Under the pieces are notes generated by a model. That model made no database searches. It had not been told where the DNA came from and worked only from the letters and a program-made list of their open reading frames with translations. Shown in pieces: positions 38,100-48,875 of a stretch of 64,000 nt of DNA. The DNA comes from Falsigemmobacter faecalis (GTDB lineage Bacteria; Pseudomonadota; Alphaproteobacteria; Rhodobacterales; Rhodobacteraceae): contig NZ_RRAZ01000001.1 in assembly GCF_003863335.1 (NCBI RefSeq), positions 1 through 64,000 on the forward strand, in the 5' to 3' direction. The first letter of the stretch is position 1. Every line of letters begins with the position of its first letter. The translations under genes and the position numbers were made by a program.

Positions 38100-38825
38100 T
38101 CAGAGGCTTCGGTAGTGATAGTCTCCCACAACCGGCATTTCCAGGGAAGTATAGAGTGCCGCCGCCCCGGCATTGGCTTGTGTCACCGCCACCGCCAGCC
38201 AGTCTGCGCCGTGATCCTGGGCCCATTCAGCCGCGCCACACATCATATAGTTGGCGGATCCGCGCCGACGCATATTCGGCAGCACCACCAGCGCATGAAG
38301 CATGGCGATCCGACCCGAGCAGGCCACAAAGGCGGCACCTGAGGCCCGGTCGGCGTCATTGCCGTCGCGTCCGATCAGGGCGGTCTTTTGGCCCTCAACG
38401 CGCTCCATCACGGCGACACGCTCAGGGCCGATGTGGTCGCCCTGCCAGATCTCGCGGGTCAGGGCCAGCGGCGGCCAATGCATGATCGAGCGCAGCCGGG
38501 GCGGGGGGGTGAACTGCGTCACCGGGGCGGCGCGCAGCTCGGTGGCGTCATTCATCCGGTAGCCGCGGGCCGCAAGCCTCGCATCCAGCGCCGCCTGGCC
38601 GGGACGGATCTGAAAGAGCGGCTTTTGCCCGAGGCTGCGGTGGAACTCCTCGGCCTCCGCAATCTCGGCGTCGCTGACATCCCCGACCGCCGTGGTGGCG
38701 GCGGAGACGCGCTGCCCGCCGCCCGCGCCTTCGCGGATCCGCCAGGGCCCAAGCGCATGCACCGCCCGGCCCGGCCAGGTGGCATCGAGGGCGTCAAACC
38801 AGTCCTGAAGCTGCGGCGTGTTCAT
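38100..38825 (-). CDS. GNAT-family N-acetyltransferase
   Basis: The 241-residue protein has a variable N-terminal half and a C-terminal GNAT domain: AMLHALVVLPNMRRRGSANYMM contains the RRxGxA acetyl-CoA loop, and TQANAGAAALYTSLEM the late helix. Its start overlaps the stop of the CinA-type gene (ATGA), so they are coupled. Substrate unknown. Confidence 0.85.
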   Translation of the reverse strand: MNTPQLQDWFDALDATWPGRAVHALGPWRIREGAGGGQRVSAATTAVGDVSDAEIAEAEEFHRSLGQKPLFQIRPGQAALDARLAARGYRMNDATELRAAPVTQFTPPPRLRSIMHWPPLALTREIWQGDHIGPERVAVMERVEGQKTALIGRDGNDADRASGAAFVACSGRIAMLHALVVLPNMRRRGSANYMMCGAAEWAQDHGADWLAVAVTQANAGAAALYTSLEMPVVGDYHYRSL

Positions 38826-39550
38826 GCAGGCTCCCCGAAAAGCGCGGTCAGTTTTTTCATCGCGGCCTCAAGCTGCACCGGGTCGGTGCCGCGGATCACC
38901 AGGCTGGTGCCATAAGCGCCGTTGCGCTGAAAGGGATAGCTGCCAAGCGAGAGGTCGGGATATTCGGCGGCAAGGGTGGCAAAGCCCTCGGCAATCTCGC
39001 CCTCACCGCGCAGGACCGAAAGGCTCTGGCTCAGAAGCGGCTCGCCCCCGGTCAGGGTGGGCAGAACGCTGGCCACCATGGCCTGAAAGACATTGGGCAC
39101 ACCCGCCATGACATGGACATTGCCGATGGTGAACCCCGGGGCCACAGAGACCGGGTTCTCGATCAGGCTTGCCCCCTCAGGGATGCGCGCCATGCGCAGT
39201 CGGGCGGCGTTCAGCTCCTGGCCCGAGCGCTGGTAATGCGCGGCCAGCAGCGCGCGGGCATCCTCGCGCACATCGATGCCGGCGCCGAAGGCTGCGGCCA
39301 CCGCATCGGCGGTGATGTCGTCATGGGTCGGCCCGATGCCGCCGGAGGTGAAGACGTGGTCCCAGCGGTCGCGCAGCGCATTGAGGGCGGCGACGATATC
39401 GGCCTCTTCATCGGCGACCATGCGGATTTCCATCAGGCGGATGCCATGGCGCGTCAGCTCTCCGGCGAGATGATAGCTGTTGGCATCCCTGGTGCGGCCC
39501 GACAGAATTTCATCGCCGATGACCAGCATTGCTGCGGTTGGATTCGTCAT
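38822..39550 (-). CDS. CinA N-terminal/molybdopterin-binding domain protein
   Basis: The 242-residue protein is a stand-alone MoaB/MogA-like domain of the CinA type: MLVIGDEILSGRTRDANSYHLAGEL and VFTSGGIGPTHDDITADAVAAAF. In longer CinA proteins it is a COG1058 pyrophosphatase fused to an NMN deamidase; the deamidase half is absent here, as in many alphaproteobacteria. Coupled to the GNAT gene downstream and divergent from sfsA. Confidence 0.9.
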   Translation of the reverse strand: MTNPTAAMLVIGDEILSGRTRDANSYHLAGELTRHGIRLMEIRMVADEEADIVAALNALRDRWDHVFTSGGIGPTHDDITADAVAAAFGAGIDVREDARALLAAHYQRSGQELNAARLRMARIPEGASLIENPVSVAPGFTIGNVHVMAGVPNVFQAMVASVLPTLTGGEPLLSQSLSVLRGEGEIAEGFATLAAEYPDLSLGSYPFQRNGAYGTSLVIRGTDPVQLEAAMKKLTALFGEPA

Positions 39551-39597
39551 CTCAGGCCCTCCTTGCCAGATCACCCCTTCGGGTATAGGGGCGGATT

Positions 39598-40293
39598 ATG
39601 CAGTTTCCCAGACCCCTTACAGAAGCGCGTCTGCTTCGCAGGTATAAACGCTTTCTCGCCGATGTGGTTCTGCCCGGTGGCGAGGAAGTCACCGTCCATT
39701 GCCCCAATCCCGGCGCCATGACCGGGCTGGCAGAGCCGGGGATGCGGGTCTGGCTGGCCCCCTCGCGTCCGGGCAACAAGCTCGCCCGGGGCTGGAAGCT
39801 GGCGGAGCTGCCGCAGGGGGGACTGGCGGTGATCGACACCGGCCTTGCCAATGGTGTGGTCGCAGAGGCGCTGTCGCTGGGCCGCATCGCGGGTCTGCCC
39901 GCTTTCAGCAGCCTGCGCGCAGAGGTGCGGATGGATGAAGAGAGCCGGATCGATTTTTGCCTGACCACCCCGGAGGGGCCGTTCTGGCTGGAGGTGAAAT
40001 CCGTCACTCTGGCGCGCCAGCCCGGACTTGCGGAATTTCCCGACAGCCGCACCGCGCGCGGCGCAAAGCATCTCGCGGGGCTGACGGCGGCGCGCCGGCG
40101 CGGCGAGGGGGCGGCGATGCTTTATCTTTTGGCGCGCAGTGACTGCGACCGGATCGCCATCGCCGGTGATATCGACCCCGCCTATGCCCGCGCCTTTGAA
40201 GAGGCCCGCGCCGCCGGCGTGCAGATGCTGGGCCTTGGCTGTGAGATCACGCCTGAGGGGATCACGCCCGGTCACATGGTGTCGGTGCTGTGA
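39598..40293 (+). CDS. sfsA: Sugar fermentation stimulation protein homolog
   Basis: The 231-residue SfsA matches the family throughout: RRYKRFLADV, HCPNPGAMTGL, the nuclease-like FCLTTPEGPFWLEVKSVTL and LGCEITPEGITPGHMVSVL. It has an OB-like N-domain and an endonuclease-like core; the name derives from maltose regulation in E. coli, the molecular role is unsettled. It lies 47 bases from the divergent CinA-type gene. map, which often follows sfsA in relatives, is not present. Confidence 0.95.
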   Translation: MQFPRPLTEARLLRRYKRFLADVVLPGGEEVTVHCPNPGAMTGLAEPGMRVWLAPSRPGNKLARGWKLAELPQGGLAVIDTGLANGVVAEALSLGRIAGLPAFSSLRAEVRMDEESRIDFCLTTPEGPFWLEVKSVTLARQPGLAEFPDSRTARGAKHLAGLTAARRRGEGAAMLYLLARSDCDRIAIAGDIDPAYARAFEEARAAGVQMLGLGCEITPEGITPGHMVSVL

Positions 40294-40779
40294 CGCGCCG
40301 CTGAGCAGGGTGCTGTAAAAATCGGACGAAGCGGTGGCGTGTCCTGCAAAGGCGGAAAAGCAGCCTCGTCTCATCCGTCTGAAACAGGTCTGGCGCTGAC
40401 TTTCACTGTGCCTGCGGGAAGATGTCTCCGGAAGCCCCGCCCCGACATAGTGTTCGCGGGTCATTTCCCGGATCGGCAGAATTTACCGCCCGCAAAACCG
40501 GCCGTTGGGGGCCAGGGCTGAGGCCCCGCTTTGCGGTCTTTCACTGAGCTGTCCCGGTCGCCTGTGAACAGCCGCTCGAAAGCCTGCGGGCCGCCAGGGC
40601 GCACCGCAAGCCCCCGCCCCTCCCCTCGGAGGGAGAGAATACGAGCCCATGGGGGGGAATTGCCAGCCCGTGCAGGGGGTTTTTTCTGCGCCATGGCCTC
40701 TGCGGCGCAGGAAAGGCAGTTGACGCGGCCATGAGGCGGGCACAGCTTGCGCGGCAGAACCGCCCCAAGGACTGCTGCC
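40294..40779. other. Intergenic gap between sfsA and MFS gene
   Basis: There are 486 bases without a convincing gene on either strand. GC-rich short inverted repeats occur (for example CTCCC and GGGAG near 40621-40636) and one run of six T near 40680, but no clear terminator, promoter or RNA. The segment could be the relic of a lost gene; no family resemblance remains. Confidence 0.45.
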
Positions 40780-42033
40780 ATGCGACACGCCTCTGCTTCG
40801 CCCCCGCTTCTGACACCGGTGCTGATCGCCGGAAGCCTGATTTTGATGATCGGCTTTTCGATCCGCGCCTCTTTCGGGGTGTTTCAGATCCCGATTGCCA
40901 GCGAATTCGGCTGGGCCCGGGCAGAGTTCTCGCTGGCCATTGCGCTGCAGAACCTGGCCTGGGGCTTTGGCCAGCCGATCTTTGGCGCCATCTCAGAGCG
41001 TCTGGGCAACCGCGTGGCGGTGCTGATCGGCGGCGCGCTTTATGCGCTGGGCCTGGTGCTGAGCGCCTTTGCCATCACTCCCGGACAGCATCAGCTGCTG
41101 GAGATTATCGTGGGCTTTGGCGTTGCGGGCACCGGCTTTGGGGTGATCCTTGGCGTCGTGGGCCGCGCGACCCCGGAAAAACACCGCTCGATGGCGATGG
41201 GGATTGCCACGGCGGCAGGCTCGGCAGGGCAGGTCTTTGGCGCACCGGTGGCCGAAATCCTGCTGGGCTATATGTCCTGGCAGAGCGTCTTTCTGATCTT
41301 TGCCGCTGTTATCCTGCTGGCGATGCTCGCGGTGCCTTTTCTGAATGCACCCGACGCCCATGGCGAAAACGAACCGGCAGAGCCTCTCGGGGTCGTTCTG
41401 GCCCGGGCGCTGAAAGATCCGAGCTATATCCTGATCTTCCTTGGCTTTTTCTCCTGCGGCTATCAGCTTGGCTTCATCACCGCGCATTTCCCGGCCATGG
41501 TGACGGAGATGTGCGGCGCGATTGCGCCCAATGGAATGCTGGCGGGGATCGGCATCACCACCACCTCTATTCTGGGGGCGGTCTCGATCTCGGTCATTGG
41601 TCTGGCCAATATTGTCGGCACCATCACGGCGGGCTGGCTGGGGGCGCGCTACAGCCGCAAAAACCTGCTGGCGGGCGTCTATGTGCTGCGCACCATTGCG
41701 GCGGCGACCTTCATTCTGCTGCCGATTACCCCGGTCTCGGTGCTGCTGTTCTCGGTGGTGATGGGGGCGCTGTGGCTGGCAACCGTGCCGCTGACGGCGG
41801 GGCTCGTCGCGCATATCTGGGGCATGCGCTATATGGCGACGCTGTACGGCATCGTCTTCCTCAGCCACCAGATCGGCGGGTTCCTCGGCGTCTGGCTGGG
41901 CGGGAAGATGTATGACCTGACGGGCGATTACACCTTGGTATGGTGGATCGGCATCGGGGTTGGCGCGTTTTCGGCGATCGTCCATCTGCCGGTGCGCGAA
42001 AACCGCGCCCCGGCCGTGGTGGCCGCGGCCTGA
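40780..42033 (+). CDS. Major facilitator superfamily transporter
   Basis: The 417-residue inner-membrane protein has about 12 helices and MFS landmarks: RASFGVFQIPIASEFGWARAE after helix 1, the loop 2-3 region FGAISERLGNR, and GWLGARYSRKNLLAG between helices 8 and 9. It resembles the OxlT/monocarboxylate branch (FGVF..PI..EFGW). Substrate unknown. The start is set by AAGGA eight bases upstream. Its stop is one base from the convergent rodA stop. Confidence 0.88.
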   Translation: MRHASASPPLLTPVLIAGSLILMIGFSIRASFGVFQIPIASEFGWARAEFSLAIALQNLAWGFGQPIFGAISERLGNRVAVLIGGALYALGLVLSAFAITPGQHQLLEIIVGFGVAGTGFGVILGVVGRATPEKHRSMAMGIATAAGSAGQVFGAPVAEILLGYMSWQSVFLIFAAVILLAMLAVPFLNAPDAHGENEPAEPLGVVLARALKDPSYILIFLGFFSCGYQLGFITAHFPAMVTEMCGAIAPNGMLAGIGITTTSILGAVSISVIGLANIVGTITAGWLGARYSRKNLLAGVYVLRTIAAATFILLPITPVSVLLFSVVMGALWLATVPLTAGLVAHIWGMRYMATLYGIVFLSHQIGGFLGVWLGGKMYDLTGDYTLVWWIGIGVGAFSAIVHLPVRENRAPAVVAAA

Positions 42034-42034
42034 T

Positions 42035-43174
42035 CTATCTGAGCCGGTGCACATGGGCGCTCTGGACAATCCCGAAGCCCATGAGCACCACCAGCATGGC
42101 CGATCCGCCATAAGACACCAGCGGCAGGGGTTTGCCCACCACCGGGGCAATCCCCATCACCATCGCCAGATTGACCGCGAAGTAAAAGAAGAAGGCCGCC
42201 GAGATGCCGATCACCACCAGTGAGGCAAAGCGGTCCCGGGCCTGAATGGCCGTCCAGATGCAGAAGATGATGACCAGCGCATAGAGCATCAAAAGCGACA
42301 CCCCGCCCACAAAGCCGAATTCTTCCGCCAGAATGTTGAAGATGAAATCGGTGTGCTTTTCGGGCAGGAAGTTCAGCCGGCTCTGCGTGCCCTCCATGAA
42401 GCCCTTGCCCGCCCAGCCGCCCGAGCCGATGGCGATCTTCGCCTGGTTGATGTGATAGCCCGCGCCAAGGGGATCGGCCGAAGGATCAAGGAAGGTATCA
42501 ATCCTGCGGTATTGGTAATCCTGCAAAAACTGCCAGGGCGTGCCCCGCGCGATAAAGACCGAGGACACCGCCCCCCCGATCATCGCCAGCACCGCCGCGA
42601 AGTAAGCCCAGTGGACGCCGGCGACCAGCATGATGGCCGCGCCGCCGCCCAGCAGCATCAGCGAGGTGCCGAGGTCGGGCTGGCGCAGCACCAGACTGAC
42701 CGGCAGCAGGATCATCAGCAGGGGCGCCAGCACCCAGAGCGGACGGGAGACCTTTTTCGGGTCCAGCCAGTCGTAATAGGCCGCCAGCATCATCGCGAGG
42801 GCGATCTTCATCAGCTCCGACGGCTGCAGCCGCAGGGGTCCCAGCTCAATCCAGCGCTGCGCGCCCATGCCAACGGTGCCGAAGAGCTCCACCCCGACCA
42901 GCAGTATGAAGGTGCCGCCATAAGCGAGCCCCGCCATATTGCGCCAGAACCAGATCGGGATCAGCCCCATCAGGATCATCGCGACCAGCCCGATGATCAG
43001 CCGCTCCATCTGCGGCTCGGCCCAGGTCGAAAAATCGCCCCCCGCCACAGAGTAAAGCATCAGAACGCCGATTGAGCCGATGGTGCCCAGCAAGAGCGCC
43101 AGCGCCCAGTTCATATGCAGGAATTTACGCAGTCCGGTGGGGGCGCGTTTGACGGAGTAATCAAGATAGCTCAT
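42035..43174 (-). CDS. rodA: Peptidoglycan glycosyltransferase RodA
   Basis: RodA is the SEDS polymerase of the elongasome. The 379-residue protein has about 10 membrane helices and SEDS motifs: LQPSELMKIALAMMLA, FLDPSADPLGAGYHINQAKI, GGWAGKGFMEGTQSRLNFLPEKHTDFIF (here in parts: EGTQSRLNFLPEKHTDFIFN) and the end GKPLPLVSYGGSAML. It follows mrdA by 10 bases as last gene of the mre operon. Confidence 0.97.
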   Translation of the reverse strand: MSYLDYSVKRAPTGLRKFLHMNWALALLLGTIGSIGVLMLYSVAGGDFSTWAEPQMERLIIGLVAMILMGLIPIWFWRNMAGLAYGGTFILLVGVELFGTVGMGAQRWIELGPLRLQPSELMKIALAMMLAAYYDWLDPKKVSRPLWVLAPLLMILLPVSLVLRQPDLGTSLMLLGGGAAIMLVAGVHWAYFAAVLAMIGGAVSSVFIARGTPWQFLQDYQYRRIDTFLDPSADPLGAGYHINQAKIAIGSGGWAGKGFMEGTQSRLNFLPEKHTDFIFNILAEEFGFVGGVSLLMLYALVIIFCIWTAIQARDRFASLVVIGISAAFFFYFAVNLAMVMGIAPVVGKPLPLVSYGGSAMLVVLMGFGIVQSAHVHRLR

Positions 43175-43184
43175 CTGCGGACCC

Positions 43185-45128
43185 TCAGGCGCGGGTCGGG
43201 CGCGTGCCCGAGAAGGTTTCCGGAGCCCTGAGCGGCAGGCTTTGCTGATGCGATTCGATGCGCCCGCGCTGGTTCTGCGGATAGGCGCTCAGCGGCGGGA
43301 TGCCACCGCTGAGCGCAAACAGCAGAATATCGCGCGCCATGGGCGCGGCCACGCCGCCGCCGCCGCCATGCTCCAGCACCACCGAGCAGGCGTAGCGCGG
43401 ATTGTCAGAGGGCGCATAGGCCACGAAAAGCCCGTGATCGCGCCGGTTCCAGGGCAGCTGGTCGTTGCGGATGACACCGCGCGCGCGCTCAGCCGCTGAG
43501 ATGTTGCGCACCTGGGCGGTGCCGGATTTTCCGGCGATCAGCATGGCTTTGTCTTCCGAGCGCGAGGACCAGCCGGTCCCGGTGCGCTGGTTGAGCACCG
43601 CCCACATGCCGCGCTGCACATTGCGCAGATGATCCGGCGTCAGCCCCAGCGGCGGCGCTTCGGCCACCGGCTGTTCCACCCCGCCGATCGAATGCACAAG
43701 GCGCGGCTCAATCGCCCGCCCGGTTGAGAGGCGCGCGGTCATGACCGCCAGTTGCAGCGGCGTTGACAGAACGTACCCCTGACCGATGGAGGCGTTGATC
43801 GTATCGCCGATCCGCCACTCCTGGCCGCGCTTTTCCTGTTTCCAGGCGCGGTTGGGGTTCAGCCCTTCCGAGATGGCGGACATCGGCAGATCATGGCGCA
43901 CGCCGAGGCCCAGCCGCTCGGCCATCGCGGCGATGGCGTCGATGCCAACCCGCTGAGAGATGTCGTAATAATAAACGTCACAGCTTTCCGCGAGACCCTT
44001 GGTCAGATCGCAGGAGCCATGGCCCGCCCGTTTCCAGCAGTGAAACCGCCGCCCGCCCGCCTCATAATAGCCCGGGCAATAGACGGTGGTATTGGCGGTG
44101 ATGACCCCCGCCTCCAGCGCCGCAAGGGCGGTGACCATCTTGAAGGTCGATCCGGGCGGATAAGCGCCCTGGACGGATTTATTCGACAAGGGGCGATGAT
44201 CATTGTCCATCAGCCGGCGGAAATCCGGGTTCGAGATGCCGCGCACAAAGAGGTTCGGATCAAACGAGGGCGCCGAGGTCAGCGCCACCACATCGCCGTT
44301 GCGCACATCCATCAGCACGGCGCTGCCGCTGTGTTCTTCCATCCGGATGCGGGCATAGTTCTGGATCTGCGCATCCAGCGTCAGGACGATATCGGCCCCC
44401 TCCACCCCCTCCCGGCGGTCGAGTTCGCGCATCACGCGGCCTGCGGCATTGACCTCAATGCGGCGCGAGCCCGCTTTGCCGCGCAGCGCATCTTCCAGAC
44501 GCCGTTCCACCCCGATCTTGCCGATCTGAAACTTCGGGATCTGCAAAACGGGATCGGGGCTTTCCAGCTGCGCGAGATCATTCTCCGAGACCGGCCCCAC
44601 ATAGCCCACCGCATGGGCGAAATCCTCATCCAGCGGATAGGTGCGCGACAGACCCACTTCCGGCGTGACGCCAGGCAGGGCGGGGGCATTGACCGAAACC
44701 CAGCTCAGCTGCTCCCAGGTCAGGCGCTCGGCCACGATATGGGGCACAAAAGCCGAGCGGCGGCGGGTCTCGCGGATGGTCTTCTGGATGTCCTCTTCGC
44801 TGAGCGGAATCCCTTCGGAGAGACGGCGCAGAACGGTCTCTACATCGCCTGCTCCTTCGCGGGTGATGGTGACGCGGTAGTTCTGCTCATTTCCGGCGAT
44901 CAGCACGCCTTTGCGGTCAAAGATCTGGCCCCGGGCGGGGGGGATCAGCCGGATCGAGATGCGGTTTTCCTCGGCCAGCAGCTTGAACTGCTCGGCCTGA
45001 TCGACCTGCAGATAGCGCAGACGCGCGCCTAAGACGGCAATGAAAGCGGCCTGACAGCCGCCCAGAAACAGCGCCCTGCGGGTGACCTTGCGGGCGGCTT
45101 CGTCGTTTTCGCGGGCGCGGCGTTTCAC
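43185..45128 (-). CDS. mrdA: Penicillin-binding protein 2 (peptidoglycan DD-transpeptidase)
   Basis: The 647-residue class B PBP crosslinks peptidoglycan during elongation with RodA. It has an N-terminal anchor (residues about 17-35), a pedestal domain and the transpeptidase: active Ser in PPGSTFKMV, the second motif in LAESCDVYYYD, and KSGTAQ in place of KTGTA. The start is GTG at 45128, overlapping the mreD stop by four bases, with GGGAGG upstream. Confidence 0.97.
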   Translation of the reverse strand: MKRRARENDEAARKVTRRALFLGGCQAAFIAVLGARLRYLQVDQAEQFKLLAEENRISIRLIPPARGQIFDRKGVLIAGNEQNYRVTITREGAGDVETVLRRLSEGIPLSEEDIQKTIRETRRRSAFVPHIVAERLTWEQLSWVSVNAPALPGVTPEVGLSRTYPLDEDFAHAVGYVGPVSENDLAQLESPDPVLQIPKFQIGKIGVERRLEDALRGKAGSRRIEVNAAGRVMRELDRREGVEGADIVLTLDAQIQNYARIRMEEHSGSAVLMDVRNGDVVALTSAPSFDPNLFVRGISNPDFRRLMDNDHRPLSNKSVQGAYPPGSTFKMVTALAALEAGVITANTTVYCPGYYEAGGRRFHCWKRAGHGSCDLTKGLAESCDVYYYDISQRVGIDAIAAMAERLGLGVRHDLPMSAISEGLNPNRAWKQEKRGQEWRIGDTINASIGQGYVLSTPLQLAVMTARLSTGRAIEPRLVHSIGGVEQPVAEAPPLGLTPDHLRNVQRGMWAVLNQRTGTGWSSRSEDKAMLIAGKSGTAQVRNISAAERARGVIRNDQLPWNRRDHGLFVAYAPSDNPRYACSVVLEHGGGGGVAAPMARDILLFALSGGIPPLSAYPQNQRGRIESHQQSLPLRAPETFSGTRPTRA

Positions 45129-45664
45129 AGCGGCCTCCCCAGACTGTCACGCTCTCCCGTGGCGGGCTTGGTCAGCCCGGCCAGGTGGCGCAGTACAAAG
45201 ATGATCACCGGATAAGCGGCCGCGGTGAAGATGAATTCGACAAGCGTCAGCCCCAGACCCGGCTGCGGCAGCATGGTCACCGCCATGATAACGCGGTTGA
45301 GAAGGAACATTCCCAACATGGCGGCGGCGACCAGCATCCACTCGGACAGCCAGGACAATTCGCGCATGAAGGCGGCGCGGCGGCGCAGGAACTCGGTCCC
45401 CATGACCACCACCGCAGCCCAGAGACCGGGGGGGCGCATCAGGAACATATCCTCGATGAGCACCACAAGCGCGATCAGCAGAACCGGCAGGTGATAGGGC
45501 CGCCGCAGCACCCAGGCGCAGCTGAGGCACAGCAGAAGATCCGGCCCCGGCAGCTTGCCGGGCTCTGCGTTCAACGGCAAAAGCCGCAGCGACAACAGCA
45601 CCGCAAAGACCGCCACAAAGATCGCCCGCCAGAGCCAGACACTGTTGCGGGCGGCCTCAGCCAT
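45125..45664 (-). CDS. mreD: Rod shape-determining protein MreD
   Basis: The 179-residue membrane protein has about five helices and fits MreD by length and position, including LPGPDLLLCLSCAWVLRRP. Sequence conservation of MreD is low, so the call leans on synteny between mreC and mrdA. It overlaps mreC by eight bases and mrdA by four. Confidence 0.9.
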   Translation of the reverse strand: MAEAARNSVWLWRAIFVAVFAVLLSLRLLPLNAEPGKLPGPDLLLCLSCAWVLRRPYHLPVLLIALVVLIEDMFLMRPPGLWAAVVVMGTEFLRRRAAFMRELSWLSEWMLVAAAMLGMFLLNRVIMAVTMLPQPGLGLTLVEFIFTAAAYPVIIFVLRHLAGLTKPATGERDSLGRPL

Positions 45665-46571
45665 CGGCGGGCTCGGGGGTGTTTGGCCCGATCTGCGGCA
45701 CCGGCAGCGTGCCGGGGGGCGGCGAGATCAGATCACCCGGATCGGCGATCTCTTCATGCTCATAGCTGCGCAGCACCCGCAGAAACTCCAGCCGCAGATA
45801 ATCGGCCGAGGGTGCAACCCGCAGCCTGCGGTCCGAGCCCTGCACCACCTGGCCGACCAGCAGCCCCGCCGGGAACAGCCCGCCATCGCCCGAGGTCACC
45901 ACCCGGTCGCCGGGGCGCACGAGGTCGGATTTCTCCAGAAAGTCCAGGGGCGGCAGTGAGGAGTTATCCCCGGCCAGAATCGCCCGCTGGCCTGAGGGCT
46001 GCACCGTCACCGGCACCCGGCTGGAGGCATCGGTCAAAAGCATCACCCGGCTGACGGTCTGCCCGACCCCCGAGATCCGGCCCACCACGCCCAGACCGTC
46101 CATCGTGGCCCAGCCGTCGCGGATGCCGTCCCGGCTGCCGACGTTCAACAGCACCGACTGCCGGAAGGGGCTGCCGCTGTCGGCAATCACCACGCCGGTC
46201 ACATGGGTCAGTTTCGGATCAAGCCGCACCTGATTGAGGTCGAGCAGCTTGGCGTTCTTTTGCTCAAGCTGCAAAGCCGCCTCGCGCCAGGCCTTCATCT
46301 GCTGCAACTCGCGGCGCAGTTCCTGGTTTTGCTGATGGATGCGGTTGTAGGACTGAAAGCCCTCAATCAGCCCGCTGCCCCAGGTGACGGGCGCCATGGC
46401 CCATTCCATCGAGGGCGCAAAGCGGTCGATCAGCGCCATGCGGAAGCGCTCAACCCGGGGGCTGTCGATGCGCCAGAGCAGGAAAACCCCAAGCAGCAAC
46501 AGGACCAGCCCGGCCACAAGGATGCGCCGGACGGGTCGGGTATAGGCTTGCGGATCACGGTCGCGTGCCAA
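45657..46571 (-). CDS. mreC: Rod shape-determining protein MreC
   Basis: The 304-residue protein has an N-terminal membrane helix (about residues 15-33), a coiled coil (about 65-110; NRIHQQNQELRRELQQMKAW) and the beta-barrel MreC core with VSRVMLLTDASSRVPV and GDRVVTSGDGGLFPAGLLVG. It activates PBP2 from the periplasm. The most upstream fitting start is TTG at 46571 with AAGAGG before it; I could not find a better ATG. Confidence 0.95.
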   Translation of the reverse strand: MARDRDPQAYTRPVRRILVAGLVLLLLGVFLLWRIDSPRVERFRMALIDRFAPSMEWAMAPVTWGSGLIEGFQSYNRIHQQNQELRRELQQMKAWREAALQLEQKNAKLLDLNQVRLDPKLTHVTGVVIADSGSPFRQSVLLNVGSRDGIRDGWATMDGLGVVGRISGVGQTVSRVMLLTDASSRVPVTVQPSGQRAILAGDNSSLPPLDFLEKSDLVRPGDRVVTSGDGGLFPAGLLVGQVVQGSDRRLRVAPSADYLRLEFLRVLRSYEHEEIADPGDLISPPPGTLPVPQIGPNTPEPADG

Positions 46572-46609
46572 AGCGGCCTCTTGCTCAGGTCAGGCCGGGC
46601 AGGGGTGCC

Positions 46610-47707
<1,098 letters not shown>

Positions 47708-47803
47708 CATTCTTTTATCGCCGCCACATCCGCATTGAAAGGGGGCGGGACCATTCTGTGCGCAAATCCGCGTGTGGAGTGGCGGTTGTGCGCCCGTTTA
47801 GCG

Positions 47804-48352
47804 TTACCCGCCCCGGATCCGGTCGACTTCGGGCGGCCAGGGGCGTTCAGCCTCAGCCCGGGCCCAGGCGGCGATCCAGCCGGGAAGGTCAGGCCGGGGA
47901 TCGGTAAAGCCCGCCGCGCGGATCAGCTTTTCGGGGGCAACGATCCCCGCACCTGAGGAGACGGCGGTGCGGTTCAGCACCTGCGTGGTGCAGTCGCCAC
48001 CCCGCCAGATTGATTGATCGATATAGAGAAATCTGCCGTCCCAGCCCGCCAGCCGTGAGACCATTTCCAGCCGGTCGAACATCTTCACCCGCCGCCGATA
48101 GCGCACCGAGGCCCCCGCCACGGCCATGCTCCAGCCATTGGCCTTGAGATGCGGGCGCAGCCCCAGACGCGAGATCAGCGGCACCCGGCCGAGATCAAAA
48201 AGCGTCAGCGTGCGGCCATTGTTCAGCTCAACCCAGGGGTCAATATCCTGCGGCCAGCAGTGCAGGACCGAGCGATGCGCGTCAAAGAGCCCCAGCTTCG
48301 GCAGGCGGCGCGATTTATAAACTTCGCTGTAAAGGCGGATGAAGGGATACAT
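47804..48352 (-). CDS. Acyl-CoA thioesterase-like protein (4HBT/THEM6 type)
   Basis: The 182-residue protein has the hotdog pattern of the THEM6-like thioesterase group: WPQDIDPWVELNNGRTLTLFDLGR, the ASVRYRRRVKMFDRLEM strand and RFLYIDQSIWRGGDC. The Asn-Asn-Gly-Arg segment aligns with the Asp/Asn active-site helix start of these enzymes. Substrate unknown. It lies upstream of mreB on the same strand, 156 bases away, and is probably a separate unit. Confidence 0.8.
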   Translation of the reverse strand: MYPFIRLYSEVYKSRRLPKLGLFDAHRSVLHCWPQDIDPWVELNNGRTLTLFDLGRVPLISRLGLRPHLKANGWSMAVAGASVRYRRRVKMFDRLEMVSRLAGWDGRFLYIDQSIWRGGDCTTQVLNRTAVSSGAGIVAPEKLIRAAGFTDPRPDLPGWIAAWARAEAERPWPPEVDRIRGG

Positions 48353-48439
48353 GGCTTTTTCTTAATCCTGGTGCCCCTTCTCCCTGACCGCGCAGCGGCG
48401 ACGGGTCAAGGCTGACGCCGCGCCGCAATGCGCCGGGGC

Positions 48440-48742
48440 TCAGCCCTGCGGATCAAGCGCCCAGGCTAAGCCCGAAAATCCATCGCGGAAGGCGAAAGTT
48501 ACCAGATGTTTGTCGATGACAAAGCGCGCCTGGATGATGGCGGGCAGATCTTCGGCCGTCACGCGGGCGAAAAGCCCGGTTTCATCGGCGCGCAGGCTCA
48601 TATGGCCGGTGGGCAGATCGGCCTCAGCCTCGGTGGGGGTAAAGGTGACTTCGACCTTATGGCCAAGGTGTTTGCAAAGCTGCTGCAGGTATTTCGAGCC
48701 ATGGGTGGTGGGGAAATGCGCCGAGGTGGAATACATATCCAT
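48440..48742 (-). CDS. DUF2218 domain protein
   Basis: The 100-residue protein matches the small DUF2218 family: STSAHFPTTHGSKYLQQLCK, HLGHKVEV and the C-terminal RFVIDKHLVTFAFRDGFSGL. Function is unknown; in other bacteria it is often near iron-uptake genes, which are not seen here. Two ATGs (48742 and 48736) are possible; AAGG spacing favours the first. Confidence 0.85.
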   Translation of the reverse strand: MDMYSTSAHFPTTHGSKYLQQLCKHLGHKVEVTFTPTEAEADLPTGHMSLRADETGLFARVTAEDLPAIIQARFVIDKHLVTFAFRDGFSGLAWALDPQG

Positions 48743-48833
48743 GTCCTGCCTTGATGAAACTTCTCAGGAATATAGGCCCGGAGAGCGGCAGATGCACGGG
48801 GGGCAGGTGCAGCACACTGCGCCCCGGAACGCC

Positions 48834-48862
48834 AAAGGCCCCGCAGTGGGTGCGGGGCCTTT
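48834..48862 (-). terminator. Hairpin after the peroxiredoxin gene
   Basis: AAAGGCCCCGCA (48834-48845) and TGCGGGGCCTTT (48851-48862) pair over 12 positions with a GTGGG loop on the plus strand; the minus-strand copy starts 14 bases after the stop codon. The T-run is only the three T at the end of the stem, so termination may be weak. Confidence 0.65.
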
Positions 48863-48875
48863 GGGAAAGTCGGGA